Positions 5,759 through 7,787 of a stretch of DNA of 7,787 nt are shown piece by piece. A program made the translations under genes and the position numbers. The notes under the pieces were generated by a model, which searched no databases, was not told the DNA's origin, and saw only the letters and a program-made list of their open reading frames with translations. Every line of letters starts with the position of its first letter. The stretch's first letter is position 1. The DNA is from Oscillospiraceae bacterium (lineage in GTDB: Bacteria > Bacillota > Clostridia > Oscillospirales > Oscillospiraceae): contig JAFRUW010000267.1 of the NCBI GenBank assembly GCA_017438675.1, forward strand, positions 1 to 7,787. Direction: 5' to 3'.

Positions 5759-6703
5759 TTAATAGAATGTTGCGACGGGGTCAGCCGGTTCATCAGCGGG
5801 CTTTACGTCGGTAAGATGGAGTACCGGGCCTGCTTTGCCGTAGACCTTTGTGTATTTGACCTCCACCTCTGCGGTGATCTGCACCCAGGAGTTGACAGTC
5901 ACCCGGTCGGCTCCGTTTTCGCAGTAGAGACCGCCGAAGGCAATGTCCTCAACGCAGCAGGTCATAATGGGACGGCCTATGATGAAGCCCTCCTTCGGGA
6001 GCCTGCTGTTCCTGCGTACGCTGCCAAGGAAGGTAACGGTTTTGCCGTCGTAGGTTTTAAGATTCTCCGACAGGTCCCGGTAAAACAGGGCATAGTCGGA
6101 TTCACCGATTTCGATAAAAGGAGCCTCGGTGTCAAAGGGCAGGGGATCCTCTATATCGTCGTAGGCGGCGGTACCGTCAGTGCGCTCGTAAATGATCTCT
6201 GTGCGCCTGCTGACGCCTCTCACGAGCTTGTGGAGCTCCTGAATGTCGGTGTCCTTTTCACAGCGGTTGAACACCACAAAATCACAGCTTGAGAGCTTGT
6301 CCACCACCATGTTGCGCATGTTGGCGTTATAGACGTTTATGGTGGAAGCGTCGGCGAACATCATTTCCTGGTAGACAAACCAGCCCTCCGGCATGGAATT
6401 GAAAAGACTGTTAAGCATCCACATGCCGTTGTATTCGATCATAACCCGGTTGGCGCGGTGCTTTTTTCTGAGAGCGTCAAGCTTGTCGGGATTCAGGCGC
6501 CGCTCACTGTCTATGATTTCAACAAAAACGTCCTTTGACGCAAATTTTGACGGCTCCAGCTCCTCCTCGCCCTCTTCACAGAGAATAACGAGCATACGGA
6601 TCTTTTCGTTGGCGAAGAAATTGGGATCGGACAGCGTTTCCTGAATAAAACGTGTTTTGCCGGAATCCAGAAAGCCGGTAAAGAGATATACGGGAATTTC
6701 CAT
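5759..6703 (-). CDS. Degenerate COG0523-family GTPase with DUF1980/TIGR03943-like C-terminal domain
   Basis: A 314-residue cytoplasmic protein. Residues 1-165 resemble the CobW/COG0523 G domain: P-loop GFLDSGKT (10-17), with IEYNG (89-93) where relatives have ExxG, and FNRCEKD (145-151) where the NKxD specificity motif is expected. The CxCC metal motif that defines COG0523 metallochaperones is missing. Residues from about 200 to 312 resemble the DUF1980/TIGR03943 domain (YcgQ type): VTFLGSVRRN, GFIIGRPIMTCC (239-250), FGGLYCE and a beta strand before a C-terminal DVKPADEP; that assignment is from memory. Cys249-Cys250 and Cys261 may bind a metal. ATG 6703 has AAAGGAG 6 bp upstream. It lies 31 bp after the upstream His-rich GTPase gene, so they are probably co-transcribed. 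A role with that protein in metal trafficking is inference from context. Confidence 0.75.
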   Translation of the reverse strand: MEIPVYLFTGFLDSGKTRFIQETLSDPNFFANEKIRMLVILCEEGEEELEPSKFASKDVFVEIIDSERRLNPDKLDALRKKHRANRVMIEYNGMWMLNSLFNSMPEGWFVYQEMMFADASTINVYNANMRNMVVDKLSSCDFVVFNRCEKDTDIQELHKLVRGVSRRTEIIYERTDGTAAYDDIEDPLPFDTEAPFIEIGESDYALFYRDLSENLKTYDGKTVTFLGSVRRNSRLPKEGFIIGRPIMTCCVEDIAFGGLYCENGADRVTVNSWVQITAEVEVKYTKVYGKAGPVLHLTDVKPADEPADPVATFY

Positions 6704-6734
6704 GGATGACTCCTTTCGGAAATGTTGTTGCAAA

Positions 6735-7787
6735 TCAGTTCTCGGGCTTAAAGAGCTTTGCGAGGCCGCCCTTGTCAAGACCGGTTCCGATGACGCAGAG
6801 CTTGCCGATAACGTCTGCGGCGCCTGTGCGTATCTCCTTCTCGCCGGGAACGTAGTCAAAGTGGATCCACTCCCCGTCGGCGCCGGGGAGGATGCCCTTG
6901 GCCCGGAGGACCGTGCCGCAGCTGCCTGTAAGGAGTTCGTCAAGGCAATCCTCTACAAAGTCTTCGGTGAATTGATCGGATGTCTCCATGCCCCAGCTTG
7001 TGAACACCTCATCGGCGTCGTGATCATGGTGGTGATGGTGGCACTCGCACTCGGGATCGTCGCACTCCTCGCCGTCGTGGTGATGGTGGTGCTCATGGTC
7101 ATGGTGGTGTTCGTGGTCATCGTCGTGGTCATGATGGTGATGATGGCACTCGCACTCGGGATCGTCGCACTCCTCGCCGTCGTGGTGATGGTGATGCTCA
7201 TGGTCGTGTTCGTGATGCTCATGCTCATCGTCGTGATGGTGATGATGGTGGTGATGGTGCGCGTCCTTTTCCTTCTGCTCCTCAAGAAGATGCTGAAGCT
7301 CAGCGTCAAGAGTGTTGCGGTTCTCCATGGTTTCGAGAATGATCTTTCCGTCAAGCTGATCCCAGGGAGTGGTGATGAGGGATGCGGAGGCGTTCAGGGA
7401 ACGGATGATCTCCACAGCCTCGTCCAGCTTGGACTTGCGGATACCGTCGGTACGGGAAAGGATTACGGACGACGCGAATTCCACCTGATTGCGGTAGAAT
7501 TCCGCGAAGTTCTTCATGTATATCTTGCACTTTGAAGCGTCGATCACCGTTGTAAAGGCGTTCAGCTCCATATCCTCGACGCCTGCGTCCTGAACTGCGC
7601 GGATAACGTCGCTGAGTTTGCCGACACCGGAGGGCTCGATAATGATCCTGTCGGGATTGTATTCCGCCTTGACCTTTTTGAGTGCGACACCGAAGTCGCC
7701 GACCAGGCTGCAGCAGATGCAGCCGGAGTTCATCTCGGTGATCTGGATGCCCGCTTCCTTGAGGAAGCCGCCGTCGATGCCGATCTG
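6735..7787 (-). CDS. His-rich COG0523/CobW-family GTPase metallochaperone (5' partial)
   Basis: The C-terminal 350 codons; the start and P-loop lie beyond the right edge. COG0523 proteins are GTPases that deliver metals such as Zn, Co or Ni to client proteins. Seen here: EMNSGCICCSL with the CxCC motif (fragment residues 23-26, bases 7721-7710), IIIEPSGVGK (ExxG), VILSRTDG in place of NKxD, an 80-residue His/Cys/acid-rich segment (7259-7020), and a CobW C-terminal domain containing VFTSWGMET, VLRAKGIL, WIHFDYVPGE and VIGTGLDKGGLAKLF. The His-rich segment is a probable metal store or sensor. The next gene, also COG0523-like, follows after 31 bp. Zinc is the most likely metal, since many His-rich members are Zur-regulated, but the promoter that would show this is outside the window. 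Confidence 0.93.
   Translation of the reverse strand, partial: QIGIDGGFLKEAGIQITEMNSGCICCSLVGDFGVALKKVKAEYNPDRIIIEPSGVGKLSDVIRAVQDAGVEDMELNAFTTVIDASKCKIYMKNFAEFYRNQVEFASSVILSRTDGIRKSKLDEAVEIIRSLNASASLITTPWDQLDGKIILETMENRNTLDAELQHLLEEQKEKDAHHHHHHHHHDDEHEHHEHDHEHHHHHDGEECDDPECECHHHHHDHDDDHEHHHDHEHHHHHDGEECDDPECECHHHHHDHDADEVFTSWGMETSDQFTEDFVEDCLDELLTGSCGTVLRAKGILPGADGEWIHFDYVPGEKEIRTGAADVIGKLCVIGTGLDKGGLAKLFKPEN
7020..7259 (-). repeat. His/Cys-rich coding segment with a 105-bp tandem duplication
   Basis: Eighty codons, 41 of them His and 6 Cys, most of the rest Asp or Glu. A run of nine His is followed by a short mixed stretch, then two copies of a 35-residue unit (105-bp offset, for example the block beginning at 7040 recurs at 7145). 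Each unit has HHHHH-DGEECDDPECEC-HHHHH; the second copy ends earlier. The core DNA (about 7040-7088 and 7145-7193) is nearly identical, pointing to a recent duplication or ongoing slippage. The reading frame is intact throughout. Confidence 0.93.

Noticed and set aside
5726..6292. A 188-codon + strand open frame
   Set aside because: It is antisense to the DUF1980-like GTPase gene, has no ribosome site and no recognisable family features.
7020..7259. Repeated DNA blocks that might suggest a CRISPR array
   Set aside because: The repeats lie in frame inside a coding sequence, encode a His/Cys-rich segment, and have only two copies with no spacer pattern.
6657..7535. A 292-codon + strand open frame rich in Val, Met and Leu that looks like a membrane protein
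   Set aside because: It is antisense to the His-rich GTPase. His codons (CAC/CAT) read as GTG/ATG on the other strand, giving an artificial Val/Met-rich hydrophobic stretch. The - strand frame has clear COG0523 motifs.

Overview
The window looks like chromosome from an anaerobic, fairly G+C-rich Clostridia bacterium, most likely a Ruminococcus-type member of the Oscillospiraceae. The evidence is a secreted protein ending in a type I dockerin (the cellulosome-attachment module typical of cellulolytic ruminococci and clostridia), a superoxide reductase of the anaerobe desulfoferrodoxin type, and clostridial gene families (a stand-alone alanyl-tRNA editing protein and a DUF6873-like protein). 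The assignment to genus is inference. I see no insertion sequence, phage gene, tRNA, rRNA or CRISPR array.

Left part (1-2923, + strand): the end of a histidine biosynthesis operon, hisF (5' end cut off), hisI and hisE, with gaps of 10-13 bp. It continues into an alanyl-tRNA editing protein (GTG start, 5 bp after hisE) and then a DUF6873-like protein whose ATG overlaps the preceding stop (ATGA). All five genes are close enough to share one transcript. HisI and HisE are separate polypeptides here, not the fused HisIE of many bacteria.

Middle part (2903-4426, + strand): a well-formed sigma-A-type promoter (TTTACA, 17 bp, TATAAT) overlaps the 3' end of the DUF6873-like gene. It drives a 468-residue secreted protein: signal peptide, PPC-like beta domain, BspA-type leucine-rich repeats, type I dockerin. 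A bidirectional hairpin terminator at 4401-4426 lies between this gene and the convergent desulfoferrodoxin gene.

Centre-right (4461-5715): a class I desulfoferrodoxin (superoxide reductase, - strand) is divergent from a TSUP/TauE-family membrane permease (+ strand). The 145-bp region between them contains a promoter in each direction and a perfect 15-bp palindrome, TGTGACGAAGTCACA. The palindrome is centred about 41 bp upstream of the predicted desulfoferrodoxin transcription start, the position expected for a class II activator site.

Right part (5728-7787, - strand): a terminator shared with the permease, then two adjacent COG0523 (CobW-type) GTPase-family genes, probably one operon running in from beyond the right edge. 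The upstream one (5' end cut off) has the CxCC metal motif and an 80-residue His/Cys/acid-rich segment containing a 35-residue tandem duplication. The downstream one keeps a P-loop but lacks CxCC, has altered GTPase motifs and carries a C-terminal domain resembling DUF1980/TIGR03943. Together they look like a metal-handling (probably zinc) module, and this pair is the most interesting part of the window. There is no gene-free stretch over 300 bases.
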